NCBI RefSeq assembly: GCF_035987325.1
Contig: NZ_CP108489.1
Coordinates: 62,001-126,000 of the forward strand
Source of the DNA: Streptomyces sp. NBC_01244
Lineage (GTDB): Bacteria > Actinomycetota > Actinomycetes > Streptomycetales > Streptomycetaceae
Reading direction: 5' to 3'
Length of the DNA: 64,000 nucleotides
A program made the position numbers and the translations under genes. The notes under the pieces were generated by a model. That model did not search any database. It was not told the DNA's origin and saw only the letters and a program-made list of their open reading frames with translations. Below, in pieces: positions 35,098 through 43,775 of the stretch. Position 1 is the stretch's first letter. Every line of letters starts with the position of its first letter.

Positions 35098-35886
35098 ATG
35101 ACGGAGAACACCGCCGCACAGCTCGCCGTCACCACGGTGGGCGGCCCCACCGTGGTCATCGACCTCGGCGGGCTGCGGTTCGTGACGGACCCGACCTTCG
35201 ACACCGCCGGTTCCTCCTACGCGTTGGGCCCGGTCGCCCTGCACAAGCTCGCCGGCCCGGCGCTCACCACCGACCGGCTGGGCCCGGTGGCGGCCGTCCT
35301 GCTGTCGCACGACCAGCACCCCGACAACCTCGACGGGGCCGGGCGCGCCTTCCTCGAGGAGGTCGCGCTGGTCCTCACCACCGAGCAGTCCGCCGAGCGC
35401 GTCGGCGGTACGGGGCTGGCGCCGTGGGCCGAGCACGTACTGGAGCGCCCGGACGGGGGCCGGCTCGTGGTCACCGCGGTCCCGGCGCAGCACGGTCCGG
35501 CCGGGACCGAGCCGATGCTCGGCGCCGTCACCGGCTTCCTGCTCGGCGGTGAGGGCCTGCCGACGGTGTACGTCAGCGGCGACAACGTCTCCCTGGAGCC
35601 GGTGCGGGCCCTCGCGGAGCGCCTCGGCGGGGCCGGCGTCGACCTGGCGGTGCTGCACGTGGGCGCGGCGCAGCTCGCCCCGTTCGGCCCGACGCTGCTC
35701 TCGCTGACCTCCGAGCAGGCGGTGGAGGTGGCCGAGCTGCTGGGCGCCCGCAAGGTGCTCGCGGTCCACCAAGACGGCTGGCAGCACTTCACGGAGGGGC
35801 AGGAGACCGTCAGCGCAGCCTTCGAGAAGGCGGGCTCGGCCGAGCGCCTGGTGGTTCCCGCGGCGGGCACCAGCTTCGCGCTCTGA
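35098..35886 (+). CDS. Metallo-beta-lactamase-fold hydrolase
   Basis: A 262-residue MBL-fold protein of the UlaG-like group. The metal motif reads LLSHDQHPDNLD (residues 69-79), the later His lies in VPAQHGPAG, the Asp in VYVSGDNVSLEP, and the last His in LAVHQDGWQHF. Compared with the usual SHDHHxDNLD, one His is Gln here, so metal binding may be altered. It starts at ATG 35098 behind aaggag. The substrate is unknown, and it may belong either to the replication module's cargo or to the older flanking region. Confidence 0.85.
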   Translation: MTENTAAQLAVTTVGGPTVVIDLGGLRFVTDPTFDTAGSSYALGPVALHKLAGPALTTDRLGPVAAVLLSHDQHPDNLDGAGRAFLEEVALVLTTEQSAERVGGTGLAPWAEHVLERPDGGRLVVTAVPAQHGPAGTEPMLGAVTGFLLGGEGLPTVYVSGDNVSLEPVRALAERLGGAGVDLAVLHVGAAQLAPFGPTLLSLTSEQAVEVAELLGARKVLAVHQDGWQHFTEGQETVSAAFEKAGSAERLVVPAAGTSFAL

Positions 35887-36415
35887 CCCCCGGGCCGGGA
35901 CCCGGCCCTCCCGTACGTGCGCCGGCCTTCGAGCTGAACACGGAGGGCGGCGCGGCCGACGGCGCGTCCCGCCCGGCGCCCCGATCGACTCCGAACAGCT
36001 CGCATCTCATCTGCACCGGCGGCAGTTCCGCGAACGCGGAGCGCAGGCCGACGGCTCCGGCCGGTGCCGCCGGGCGTCCATGGACACTCGAGGATCGAGC
36101 AGCAGACGCTCGACGTACCTACCGCCGGCCCGCCACGGCCCGGGCGCGTACCCGCCGGGGACCCGCGCTCCGTTTCCGGCCGACCGTCTCCCAAAAAACC
36201 CGCGATGCGGTCTGTTAACTGCCTCAGGGTCTCGCGGGAACTTGCGGCGCGCAACGGGCGAGACCCCGGTCAGGACCAAGTCGAGGCCTTCGACACGGCG
36301 GGTCCTTCCCGGCGGCGCCGATCACATCGAACCCGATCCTGAGCCCGTCTCGAGCGAGGCGAGAGCGGTCCTTGAGCCGGGTGTCCGACGGTGGCCCGAG
36401 ACCTGAGGAGGGGCA
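35887..36415. other. 530-bp non-coding gap before the carboxylase genes
   Basis: No ORF with a believable start or ribosome site was found. A short GC hairpin (gggccggg/cccggccc, 35892-35908) follows the hydrolase stop. Between about 36180 and 36240 the DNA is unusually A-rich for the region (cccaaaaaacccgcgatgcgg). It may include an old junction of the inserted module or the promoter of accE. Confidence 0.45.
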
Positions 36416-36619
36416 ATGGTCGAGTCGGACACCGGGAAGCTCGCGCTGCGGATCGAGCGCGGGTCGGCCAGCGAGGAAGAGCTGGCCGCGCTCACCGTCG
36501 TGTTGTGCTCGGTACTGGCGCAGCGGGACGAGGTGGGCGACGAGGAGTCGCCCGATGCTCCCCTGTGGCGACGCGAGCGCTCCGGCGCCGCCTATCGCTC
36601 TCCTTATCACTGGCGGTAG
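36416..36619 (+). CDS. accE: Acyl-CoA carboxylase epsilon subunit
   Basis: A 67-residue protein starting at ATG 36416 behind ggagggg. The family pattern is clear: KLALRIERGSASEEELAALTVVL near the start, then an acidic linker and the C-terminal aromatic-rich end PLWRRERSGAAYRSPYHWR. In actinomycetes the epsilon subunit binds the beta subunit of acetyl-/propionyl-CoA carboxylase and raises activity. Here it precedes the beta-subunit gene, with a likely receptor operator between them. Usual order is beta then epsilon. Confidence 0.85.
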   Translation: MVESDTGKLALRIERGSASEEELAALTVVLCSVLAQRDEVGDEESPDAPLWRRERSGAAYRSPYHWR

Positions 36620-36673
36620 CGCCGGCGATAGGCATCTATCCATGGCTGATCTCGTGTGCCCGCCATACTCTCG

Positions 36674-36702
36674 TTACAGAAACCGCTAAGGCGGTTTGTT
36701 AC
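36674..36702. promoter_or_regulatory. ARE-like operator upstream of the carboxylase beta gene
   Basis: aaaccgc (36680-36686) and gcggttt (36691-36697) are perfect arms around taag, extended on the right by GTTAC to a CGGTTTGTT half-site. It lies about 45-70 bp upstream of the start at 36745. This is the most symmetric receptor-type operator in the window. Confidence 0.7.
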
Positions 36703-36744
36703 GATGGGATCGTCGATCGGGCCGCACCCTGGGAGGGACGTGTC

Positions 36745-38337
36745 GTGACCGTTGTGAATGACATTCCTCGGGCCTCTGCGGAGACGGCGGACGCTTACGG
36801 GCGTGTGGCCGAACTGCATGCGGTCCGTGCGCAGGCGCTCGCCGGACCGAGCGAAAGGGCGACCGAGGCGCAGCATGCCAAGGGCAAGCTGACCGCGCGT
36901 GAGCGGATCGCGTTGCTGCTCGACGAGGGCTCGTTCAGCGAGGTCGAGCAGCTGCGCCGGCACCGGGCGACCGGTTTCGGCCTGGAGGACAAGCGCCCGT
37001 ACACCGATGGTGTCATCACCGGGTGGGGCACGGTCGAGGGCCGTACGGTCTTCGTGTACGCGCACGATTTCCGGATTTTCGGCGGGGCGCTGGGTGAGGC
37101 TCACGCGACGAAGATCCACAAGATCATGGACATGGCCATCTCGGCGGGTGCCCCGCTGGTCTCCCTCAACGACGGTGCGGGCGCTCGTATCCAGGAGGGT
37201 GTCTCGGCGCTGGCCGGGTACGGCGGGATCTTCCAGCGCAATACGAAGGCTTCGGGTGTCATCCCGCAGATCTCGGTGATGCTGGGGCCGTGCGCGGGCG
37301 GCGCGGCGTACTCGCCGGCGTTGACGGACTTCGTGTTCATGGTCCGGGAGACCTCGCAGATGTTCATCACCGGTCCGGACGTGGTCCGTGCGGTGACCGG
37401 TGAGGAGATCACCCAGAACGGCCTCGGCGGCGCGGACGTGCACGCCGGCACCTCGGGCGTGGCGCACTTCGCGTACGACGACGAGGAGACCTGCATCGCC
37501 GAGGTCCGCTACCTGCTCTCCATGCTTCCGCAGAACAACCGCGAGTACCCGCCGTGCGTGCCGTGCACGGATCCCCAGACCCGGCGCACCGAGGTGCTGC
37601 TGGACCTGGTTCCGGCCGATGGCAACCGCCCGTACGACATGGCCAAGGTGATCGAGGAGCTCGTCGACGACGGCGACTACCTGGAGGTCCACGAGCGCTG
37701 GGCGCGCAACATCATCTGTGCCCTGGGACGGCTGGGCGGCCAGGTGGTCGCCCTGGTGGCCAATCAGCCGCAGTCGCTGGCCGGCGTGCTCGACATCGAG
37801 GCCTCGGAGAAGGCGGCGCGCTTCGTCCAGATGTGCGACGCCTTCAACATCCCGATCATCACGTTGCTGGACGTGCCGGGCTTCTTGCCGGGTGTCGACC
37901 AGGAGCACGGCGGGATCATCCGCCACGGCGCGAAGCTGCTGTACGCGTACTGCAACGCGACCGTTCCGCGGATCTCGCTGATCCTGCGCAAGGCCTACGG
38001 CGGCGCGTACATCGTCATGGACTCCCAGTCCATCGGCGCCGACCTCACCTACGCCTGGCCCACCAACGAGATCGCGGTGATGGGCGCCGAGGGCGCGGCC
38101 AACGTCATCTTCCGCAGACAGATCGCCGACGCCGAGGACCCCGAGGCCATGCGCGAGCGGATGGTCAAGGAGTACAAGGCCGAGCTGATGCACCCGTACT
38201 ACGCGGCCGAGCGCGGCCTCGTCGACGACGTCATCGACCCGGCCCAGACCCGCGAGGTCCTCATCAGCTCGCTGGCGATGCTCCGCAGCAAACACGCGGA
38301 CCTGCCCTCCCGCAAACACGGAAATCCCCCGCAGTAA
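36745..38337 (+). CDS. accB: Acyl-CoA (acetyl/propionyl-CoA) carboxylase beta subunit
   Basis: A 530-residue carboxyltransferase with the two crotonase-like halves: N-terminal KLTARERIALLLDEGSF ... SLNDGAGARIQEGVSALAGYGGIF and oxyanion GGAAYSPALTDF, C-terminal VPGFLPGVDQEHGGIIRHGAKLLYAY and KAYGGAYIVMDS. It transfers carboxyl groups to acetyl- or propionyl-CoA to make malonyl- or methylmalonyl-CoA, the extender for the polyketide genes to the right. It starts with GTG 36745 behind gggaggga. The alpha (biotin) subunit is not here and must be supplied from elsewhere. Confidence 0.93.
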   Translation: MTVVNDIPRASAETADAYGRVAELHAVRAQALAGPSERATEAQHAKGKLTARERIALLLDEGSFSEVEQLRRHRATGFGLEDKRPYTDGVITGWGTVEGRTVFVYAHDFRIFGGALGEAHATKIHKIMDMAISAGAPLVSLNDGAGARIQEGVSALAGYGGIFQRNTKASGVIPQISVMLGPCAGGAAYSPALTDFVFMVRETSQMFITGPDVVRAVTGEEITQNGLGGADVHAGTSGVAHFAYDDEETCIAEVRYLLSMLPQNNREYPPCVPCTDPQTRRTEVLLDLVPADGNRPYDMAKVIEELVDDGDYLEVHERWARNIICALGRLGGQVVALVANQPQSLAGVLDIEASEKAARFVQMCDAFNIPIITLLDVPGFLPGVDQEHGGIIRHGAKLLYAYCNATVPRISLILRKAYGGAYIVMDSQSIGADLTYAWPTNEIAVMGAEGAANVIFRRQIADAEDPEAMRERMVKEYKAELMHPYYAAERGLVDDVIDPAQTREVLISSLAMLRSKHADLPSRKHGNPPQ

Positions 38338-38348
38338 CGGAGCAATCG

Positions 38349-38969
38349 ATGGCCAAGCAGCAACGTGCGGTGCGTACGCGGGAGAGCCTGATCAGGTCCG
38401 CGGCCGAGATCTTCGACCGCGAGGGCTTCACGGTGGCGTCCCTCGCCATGATCAGCTCACAGGCCGGGGTGAGCAGCGGAGCACTGCACTTCCACTTCGC
38501 CAGCAAGGCCGCCCTGGCCGAGGCCGTGGAGAGCGCTGCGCTGGACCGGTTGCGGATCATCGCCGGGGTGGCGTCGCGGGAGGGGGCCGGCCGGCTCCAG
38601 TACCTGGTCGACGCGACCCACGGGCTCGCCCTGGGGCTGCGCGGGGACGTGGTGCTGCGGGCGGGGTTCGGGCTGTGCGGCGACGCGGCCCGCGGCACGC
38701 CGGACGGCCTGCGTGAGCACTGGCGGCGCTGGGTCGAGGAGGCCGTGGCGGAGGCCGAGAAGGCGGGGGAGCTGCGGCCGGGAGTGGCGCCGGAGGACGC
38801 CGTGATAGCGGTGGTGGCCGCGACCGCGGGCTTCGAAGTGCTCGGCTCCCGGGAGCAGGTCTGGCTCGCGCCGCACACGATCGCCCGGTTCTGGGAGCTG
38901 CTGCTGCCTGCGCTGGCGGCAGGGGACCGCCTCGCGGCCTTGGAACCGGAAGGATCATTCGGCGACTAG
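38349..38969 (+). CDS. TetR-family regulator, ArpA/ScbR-like (third copy)
   Basis: A 206-residue protein with start MAKQQRAVRTRESLIRSAAEIF and HTH MISSQAGVSSGALHFHFASKAALAEAV, again the autoregulator-receptor family. The ligand half is short and lacks the Trp-containing stretch of the receptor at 30436, so it may be a pseudo-receptor. It starts at ATG 38349, 11 bp after the carboxylase gene, and should be co-transcribed with it from the ARE-controlled promoter. A near-perfect terminator follows at 39075. Confidence 0.85.
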   Translation: MAKQQRAVRTRESLIRSAAEIFDREGFTVASLAMISSQAGVSSGALHFHFASKAALAEAVESAALDRLRIIAGVASREGAGRLQYLVDATHGLALGLRGDVVLRAGFGLCGDAARGTPDGLREHWRRWVEEAVAEAEKAGELRPGVAPEDAVIAVVAATAGFEVLGSREQVWLAPHTIARFWELLLPALAAGDRLAALEPEGSFGD

Positions 38970-38972
38970 GAG

Positions 38973-38995
38973 AGACCGGGTGGTCTGTTTTTATT
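38973..38995. promoter_or_regulatory. Possible ARE-like half-site after the third TetR gene
   Basis: agacc/ggtct arms (38973-38977 and 38982-38986) with a following gtttttatt. It overlaps the 3' end region of the gene and is weaker than the other candidates. Confidence 0.3.
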
Positions 38996-39074
38996 CGCAT
39001 AGTGAAATCTTGGCCCCGGCTGCCCATGCACCGCATTTCTGCAGGTGAGAGCAGCTAAGGGCAGGTACGGCAGG

Positions 39075-39116
39075 CGGCCCCGGCCTCCTCGCGTCTTCGC
39101 GAGGAGGCCGGGGCCG
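39075..39116 (+). terminator. 19-bp perfect stem terminator
   Basis: cggccccggcctcctcgcg (39075-39093), loop tctt, complement at 39098-39116, then ttt. This is one of the two strongest terminators in the window. It ends the carboxylase/TetR transcript before the SARP region. Confidence 0.92.
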
Positions 39117-39309
39117 TTTGCGTGCGCCGGCCGGGTGCGGTTTCGGTCATCTCGCCGCGACCCTCGTTCCCCGGTGTTCGGGTGGATCGGTGCGCCGACT
39201 CGCTTTGGGCAGGGGGCAATTGGCGTCCGGACGGAGCGGCTGGGGTGGTCGTGAAGCCAAAGAGTGGCTGAAAATAGACGGTCGGACCCTCTAGATGGGC
39301 GTCTGGGAT

Positions 39310-39338
39310 TGACAAACCGACTGCGCTGTTTTGTTATC
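39310..39338. promoter_or_regulatory. ARE-like operator upstream of the first SARP gene
   Basis: tgacaaaccgactgcgctg followed by ttttgttatc. ACAAACCG on the left and TGTTTTGTTA on the right form the imperfect palindrome typical of receptor operators. It lies about 100 bp upstream of the SARP start, where receptors often block cluster activators. Confidence 0.65.
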
Positions 39339-39439
39339 AAGGGGTCCGGTTGTCTGTGCACCCGGGCCCCGGCAGCGGGAAACGCGGAAAAAAAACGCGC
39401 AGGCCGCGAACCGGCCTCCAGGCTACATTTGGGGAGAAC

Positions 39440-40294
39440 GTGGACATCGAAGTGCTTGGTGCGCTGTCTGTTCATGAGAACGGGGTGTCGATCACGCCGA
39501 CGGCACCCAAGCCGCGACAGGTTCTGTCCCTGCTCGCGCTCCACGCCGACCAGGTGGTCTCCGTGGCCACCCTGATCGAGGAGTTGTGGGAGAAGAACCC
39601 GCCGCGCAGTGCGCGCACCACGTTGCAGACGTACGTCCTGCAACTGCGTGAGCTCATCAGCGTGGCACTGGCGTACGGCGAGAACGAGCGCTGCACTCCG
39701 AAGGACATCCTGGCCACCCTCCCCGGCGGCTACCGCCTGGAGACCCGTGGCGGAAGCGTCGACTACCGGGAGTTCGAGCGCAGGGCCGGTGCCGGCTACC
39801 GGGCGATGGACGCCGACGACTACCAGGGCGCGGCACGCCGGCTGGCGGACGCGCTCTCGCTGTGGACCGGGCCCGCGCTCACCGACGTACAGGCCGGAAG
39901 CCGCATCGAGACGGAGGTCAGGCGTCTGGAGGAGCTGCGCCTGTGCGCGCTCGACCAGCGCATCGAGGCGGATCTGCGCCTGGGCCGCCACCGCGAGCTG
40001 CTGTCGGAGCTGACCGTCCTGGTCAAGCAGTACCGCCTGCACGAAAGCCTGCACGGTCAGTTCATGCTCGCGCTGCACCGCTCGGGCCGACGCGGCGAGG
40101 CGCTCAACGTCTACCAGCGGCTGCGCGCCACGCTCGTCTCCGAGCTGGGCCTCGAGCCCTCGGCCGCGTTGAGCAGGCTGCAGCGCTCCATCCTGGTGGC
40201 GCACCCCGAGAGCGCGGCCCCGCCCAAGGCGCCTCTCCCGGCGACCGCTCCGGCGGGATCCGGCGGCGGGCGGCTCGTGGCGCGGACGACCTGA
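39440..40294 (+). CDS. SARP-family pathway activator 1
   Basis: A 284-residue SARP (Streptomyces antibiotic regulatory protein): N-terminal winged-helix OmpR-type domain (MDIEVLGALSVHENGVSITP ... PRSARTTLQTYVLQLRELI ... YRLETRG) and a bacterial transcriptional activation domain (RHRELLSELTVLVKQYRLHESLHGQFMLALHRSGRR ... YQRLRATLVSELGLEPS). I chose GTG 39440, with ggggaga before it; the open frame extends to 39350. An ARE-like site sits upstream, so the butenolide receptor probably controls it. It should activate polyketide genes through heptameric direct repeats. Confidence 0.9.
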   Translation: MDIEVLGALSVHENGVSITPTAPKPRQVLSLLALHADQVVSVATLIEELWEKNPPRSARTTLQTYVLQLRELISVALAYGENERCTPKDILATLPGGYRLETRGGSVDYREFERRAGAGYRAMDADDYQGAARRLADALSLWTGPALTDVQAGSRIETEVRRLEELRLCALDQRIEADLRLGRHRELLSELTVLVKQYRLHESLHGQFMLALHRSGRRGEALNVYQRLRATLVSELGLEPSAALSRLQRSILVAHPESAAPPKAPLPATAPAGSGGGRLVARTT

Positions 40295-40325
40295 CCGCCC
40301 GGGCCCCGCGGCAGCCGGCGCCGCG

Positions 40326-40385
40326 ACCACTGAAGCCCTTCTCCAGGGCCCTCGTCCGAGGGTCGGGGAGAAGGGCTTCAGTGGT
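40326..40385. terminator. Bidirectional terminator between convergent SARP genes
   Basis: accactgaagcccttctcc (40326-40344) pairs perfectly over 19 bp with 40367-40385. The 22-nt loop has its own ccctcg/cgaggg stem. Both SARP genes end toward it. Confidence 0.92.
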
Positions 40386-40409
40386 GTGTACGGGGCGCCG
40401 GAGGGGCCG

Positions 40410-41354
40410 TCAGCGGCTCGCCGCACGGTCCGCGGCCAGCCGCTCGAAGCGGTCGGTCAGTTCCCGCTGCTGCCGGCTCAGGACCTCGACCTGGTGGCGC
40501 AGCCGGGCCACCTCGGCACGCAGCGGGTGCATGCCCGCCGCCCCTTCCGTTCCTCCGGCCTCCAGGGGTGCCGGGTCCTGCCGGTGGCGGATCGACTCCA
40601 TGTGCCCGCGCAGTACGGGCCCCGGCTCCACTCCGAGGTCCTGCGCGAGCCGGCGTCGCGCCCGGTCGTAGACGCCCAGCGCCTCGGCCTGGCGCCCGCC
40701 CTGGAACAGCGCGGTTATGAGCAGCTCGTAGAAGCGTTCGCGCAGCGGGTGAGAGGCCGTCAGCTCCGCCAGCTCGCCGGCGACCTCCCCGGCCCCGCCG
40801 GCCCGCAGGCAGGCGTCGTACAGCGTCTCCAGGGTGATCAGCCGGCTCTCCTCCAGCAGCGATGCCTCGGTCGAGCAGATGGTGCCGCGGCCCGCGCCCT
40901 CCAGGGCGGGGCCGCGCCACAGCGCCAGCGCCTCGCGCAGGACCCCGGCCGAACGGGCCGGGTCGGTGGCGGCCAGCGAGCGGCCCCGGGCTGTGAGGTG
41001 GTGGAAGCGCTGGGCGTCGGTGCCGGCCCGGCCCAGGCACAGGACGTAGCCCGGCGGGCGGGTCACCAGCCACTCGTGGTGGCTCCCGCCGGAACCAGGA
41101 CCGGAACCGGAACCGGGTGCGGGGACGGGCAGCAGCCGGCGCAGCCGGGCGATATGGGTCTGGAGGGCATTGGCGGCGTTGGCGGGCGGATGTTCGCCCC
41201 ACAATTCGTCGACGAGCCGGTCCGCGGAAACGACCTGGCCGGCCTTCACGGCGAGCGTCCCCAAAAGGGCGCGCTGCTTGGCGCCGGCCGGTGTGATCAA
41301 CATATCGGCGCGCTCGCCCAAGACCTGGACGGGACCCAGGATCCGAAACTCCAT
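40410..41354 (-). CDS. SARP-family pathway activator 2
   Basis: A 314-residue SARP with DNA-binding domain MEFRILGPVQVLGERADMLI ... RALLGTLAVKAGQVVSADRLVDELWGEHPP and activation domain ERFYELLITALFQGGRQAEALGVYDRARRRLAQDLG. Its C-terminal ~45 residues add a coiled coil (RAEVARLRHQVEVLSRQQREL) not usual in SARPs. I chose ATG 41354 behind gaggatgag. It is more distant from the other two SARPs, which resemble each other, and is oriented toward SARP 1. Confidence 0.88.
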   Translation of the reverse strand: MEFRILGPVQVLGERADMLITPAGAKQRALLGTLAVKAGQVVSADRLVDELWGEHPPANAANALQTHIARLRRLLPVPAPGSGSGPGSGGSHHEWLVTRPPGYVLCLGRAGTDAQRFHHLTARGRSLAATDPARSAGVLREALALWRGPALEGAGRGTICSTEASLLEESRLITLETLYDACLRAGGAGEVAGELAELTASHPLRERFYELLITALFQGGRQAEALGVYDRARRRLAQDLGVEPGPVLRGHMESIRHRQDPAPLEAGGTEGAAGMHPLRAEVARLRHQVEVLSRQQRELTDRFERLAADRAASR

Positions 41355-41545
41355 CTCATCCTCGCACGGGGAGAGCCGGCACGTACGCGGCCGCAGATCC
41401 GTACTCGGCATTCACTCGGAAATGGCCGCGGATCCTTCCTTCCTTATCAGATCCTAGGCGCTTCCCGGTACCGGTGGAGGATTCATCGGCCGTACACGGG
41501 GATTCGTGGAGTATTCCTCGAGGGGGATTCAGGTGCCTCGCCGGT

Positions 41546-41743
41546 TCACGGCTGGTCGCCGCTCAGGTCCGGAAAGCCCACCTGCACGCCGCGCCGGTGC
41601 CAGGCGCTCAACAGCCGCAGCATGACCGTCGGATCGGGCAGGCCCTGCAGTCCGGGCGGGCCCGCGGCCTGGTCCCGGGCGATTCGGTTCAGCAACCCGC
41701 GGGTGAGCGGGTCGGCGCTGCGCTCCGTCGAATCCGTTGCCAT
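41546..41743 (-). CDS. Small hypothetical protein, 65 aa
   Basis: From ATG 41743 the product is MATDSTERSADPLTRGLLNR ... and later LPDPTVMLRLLSAWHRRGVQV. It has no signal or membrane segment. It precedes SARP 2 on the same strand by 190 bp. The ribosome site is weak, so it may be a leader ORF or not a gene. Confidence 0.45.
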   Translation of the reverse strand: MATDSTERSADPLTRGLLNRIARDQAAGPPGLQGLPDPTVMLRLLSAWHRRGVQVGFPDLSGDQP

Positions 41744-42063
41744 GGCCGGAAACCTAGCAGCGCCGCCTAGAGCGCCGAAAGAGAACTCGGTCGGGCGATA
41801 TGGACCTTTACGCGACACGTCGTCGGTGGTGACGAGGCATTGTCGGTGCGATGCCGGCCGCCTGTGCGCAGGGCCGGCGGCCGCTGTATTGGAAGAGCGC
41901 TCAAGACGCACTCAATTCCTGCATAGGACACGGTCGGGGAAGGATATGGTGCCCCTCGTCCGCCGTCGACGGCAAAGACAAGAAGGGCCAGAAGGCGACA
42001 GTATCGAAAAACTCGAACACCGGCTTGTTGCCGACGTCGGCCGGCAAGGCGCGGAGGGGAATC
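41744..42063. other. Intergenic region upstream of the third SARP gene
   Basis: No gene is seen. It contains a ggatatggac/ctttacgcgac stretch near 41800 and a strong ribosome site (ggcggagggg) next to the SARP start. It should hold divergent promoters. Confidence 0.4.
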
Positions 42064-42885
42064 ATGAAGATCAAGGTCCTGGGTCCGTTGAATGTCGAAG
42101 TCAACGGTATATCGGTCGTCCCGACTGCGGGCAAGCCGCGCCAGATCCTGGCGCTGCTCGCGCTCTACCCGGGCAGGGTGGTGCCCGTGCCCACCCTGAT
42201 GGAAGAGATCTGGGGCACCCACCTGCCGCAGAGCGCGCTGACCACGCTTCAGACCTACATCCTCCAGCTGCGTCGCAGACTGGGCACCGCCATGGGCCCG
42301 GACGCGCCCGGCTCGGCCAAGGACGTGCTCGCCACCCGGTACGGCGGCTACCTGCTCCAGGTCCCGCCCGAAGCGGTCGACGTGCGCACGTACGAGCGCC
42401 TGGTGGCGGAAGGACAGCAGGCGTTCGAGGACGGCGAGGACGACCGGTTGGCCAAATGTCTGCGCGCCGCACTGGACCTGTGGGAGGGGCCCGCGCTGGT
42501 GGACGTGCGCGTCGGACCGATCCTCGACATCGAGGTGATGCGGCTGGAGGAGAGCCGGCTGGTGGCCCGCGAGCGCCGCATCGACGCCGACCTGAGGCTG
42601 GGCCGGCACATCGAACTCATCGCCGAACTCACCGACCTGATCGCCCGCCACCCCCAGCACGAGGGGCTGCACTCGCAGGCGATGGTCGCGCTCTACCGGT
42701 CGGGCCGGCAGGCCTCCGCGCTCGACGTCTACCGCCGGATGCGCCAGCGGCTGATCGACGAGCTCGGCGTGGAGCCCTCGCCGCAACTCCAGCGGCTGCA
42801 CCAGGCGATGCTCGCCGTCGACCCGCGTCTGGACGTGGCCTGCGGGCCGCGGCGCAGCTCGACCTTCGATCTGTACGCAGCCTGA
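42064..42885 (+). CDS. SARP-family pathway activator 3
   Basis: A 273-residue SARP with MKIKVLGPLNVEVNGISVVP ... QILALLALYPGRVVPVPTLMEEIWG ... TTLQTYILQLRRRLG and activation domain HIELIAELTDLIARHPQHEGLHSQAMVALYRSGRQ. It is closely similar to SARP 1 (39440) in length and order, so the two are probably a duplication. It starts at ATG 42064 behind ggagggg and lies 95 bp before the thioesterase gene, ideally placed to drive the first polyketide set. Confidence 0.9.
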   Translation: MKIKVLGPLNVEVNGISVVPTAGKPRQILALLALYPGRVVPVPTLMEEIWGTHLPQSALTTLQTYILQLRRRLGTAMGPDAPGSAKDVLATRYGGYLLQVPPEAVDVRTYERLVAEGQQAFEDGEDDRLAKCLRAALDLWEGPALVDVRVGPILDIEVMRLEESRLVARERRIDADLRLGRHIELIAELTDLIARHPQHEGLHSQAMVALYRSGRQASALDVYRRMRQRLIDELGVEPSPQLQRLHQAMLAVDPRLDVACGPRRSSTFDLYAA

Positions 42886-42980
42886 ATCGAGTACCACTCA
42901 AGGCACACGGGTGACGCTCGGGCCGCGGCGGCGCCGAACGACGAACGTGCCCCGCACAGCTTCCCGGAGGAGGGCGACCG

Positions 42981-43775
42981 ATGGCTTCGCTGACGGCGGT
43001 AGAGGGGGCGGTGGGGCGGCGGGTACGGCTCCACTGCCTTGCCCACGCGGGCGCGGGGGTGGCCAGCTACCGTCGCTGGCCCGTCGCGGCCGGACCGGGA
43101 GTGGACGTCGCGGCGCTGGTGCTGCCGGGCCGTGACGGCCGGCGGCGCGAGCCGCGCGTCACCGAGCGCGCAGACCTCCTGGCGGACCTGCTGCCCCCAC
43201 TGCTGGAGGCGGCCCGGTCCGGACCGTACGCGCTGTACGGCCACAGCCTGGGCGCCCTGGTGGCGTACACGCTCACCCGGGCGCTCGCGGACGCCGGGGT
43301 GCCGGCGCCGCTGTTCCTCGCGGTGGGCGCCTGCCTGCCGCCGCACGCCAGCGCCGCCCTGGTGGCCGCGGCGGAACACCCCGACGAGCTGCTGCTGCCC
43401 CTCCTGGGCGACCTCGGCTCGCTGCCCAAGGGAGCCGCCGCCCACCCCGGCGGACTGTGGCACCGCAGCGTGCTGCCCGTCCTGCGCGACGACCTGCGCC
43501 TGGCCCGAGCACTGCGCCAGGCGGCCCTGGACCCCGTCACCGGGGGATCCGTGGACCTGCCCCTGCTCGTCTTCGCGGGCAGTGACGATCCGCTCGCCGT
43601 GCCCGCCGCCCTCGAGGAGTGGCGGCAGTGGACCACCGGGCCGATCACCGTACGCACCGTCGGCGGCGACCACTTCTTCGCGGGCGGGGACGTGCTGCCG
43701 GCCCTGGTCGGCGAGGCCTGCCGCGAGTACGAGGCGGCGGCGAGCGCCAGCGCCGGCGCGGGGGGTGTGCGGTGA
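42981..43775 (+). CDS. Type II thioesterase
   Basis: A 264-residue alpha/beta thioesterase: HCLAHAGAGVASYRRWP near the start, nucleophile GHSLGALVAY (Ser89), acid in LVFAGSDDPLA, and His in VGGDHFFAGGDV. Such enzymes release stalled acyl groups from carrier proteins or unload products. It is common beside NRPS and type I PKS, and unusual in a type II PKS set. It overlaps the KSalpha gene by four bases and starts at ATG 42981 behind ggaggagg. Confidence 0.9.
   Translation: MASLTAVEGAVGRRVRLHCLAHAGAGVASYRRWPVAAGPGVDVAALVLPGRDGRRREPRVTERADLLADLLPPLLEAARSGPYALYGHSLGALVAYTLTRALADAGVPAPLFLAVGACLPPHASAALVAAAEHPDELLLPLLGDLGSLPKGAAAHPGGLWHRSVLPVLRDDLRLARALRQAALDPVTGGSVDLPLLVFAGSDDPLAVPAALEEWRQWTTGPITVRTVGGDHFFAGGDVLPALVGEACREYEAAASASAGAGGVR

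Noticed and set aside
36224..36643. 139-codon minus-strand ORF over accE
   Set aside because: Opposite to accE, which has a good ribosome site and clear family pattern.
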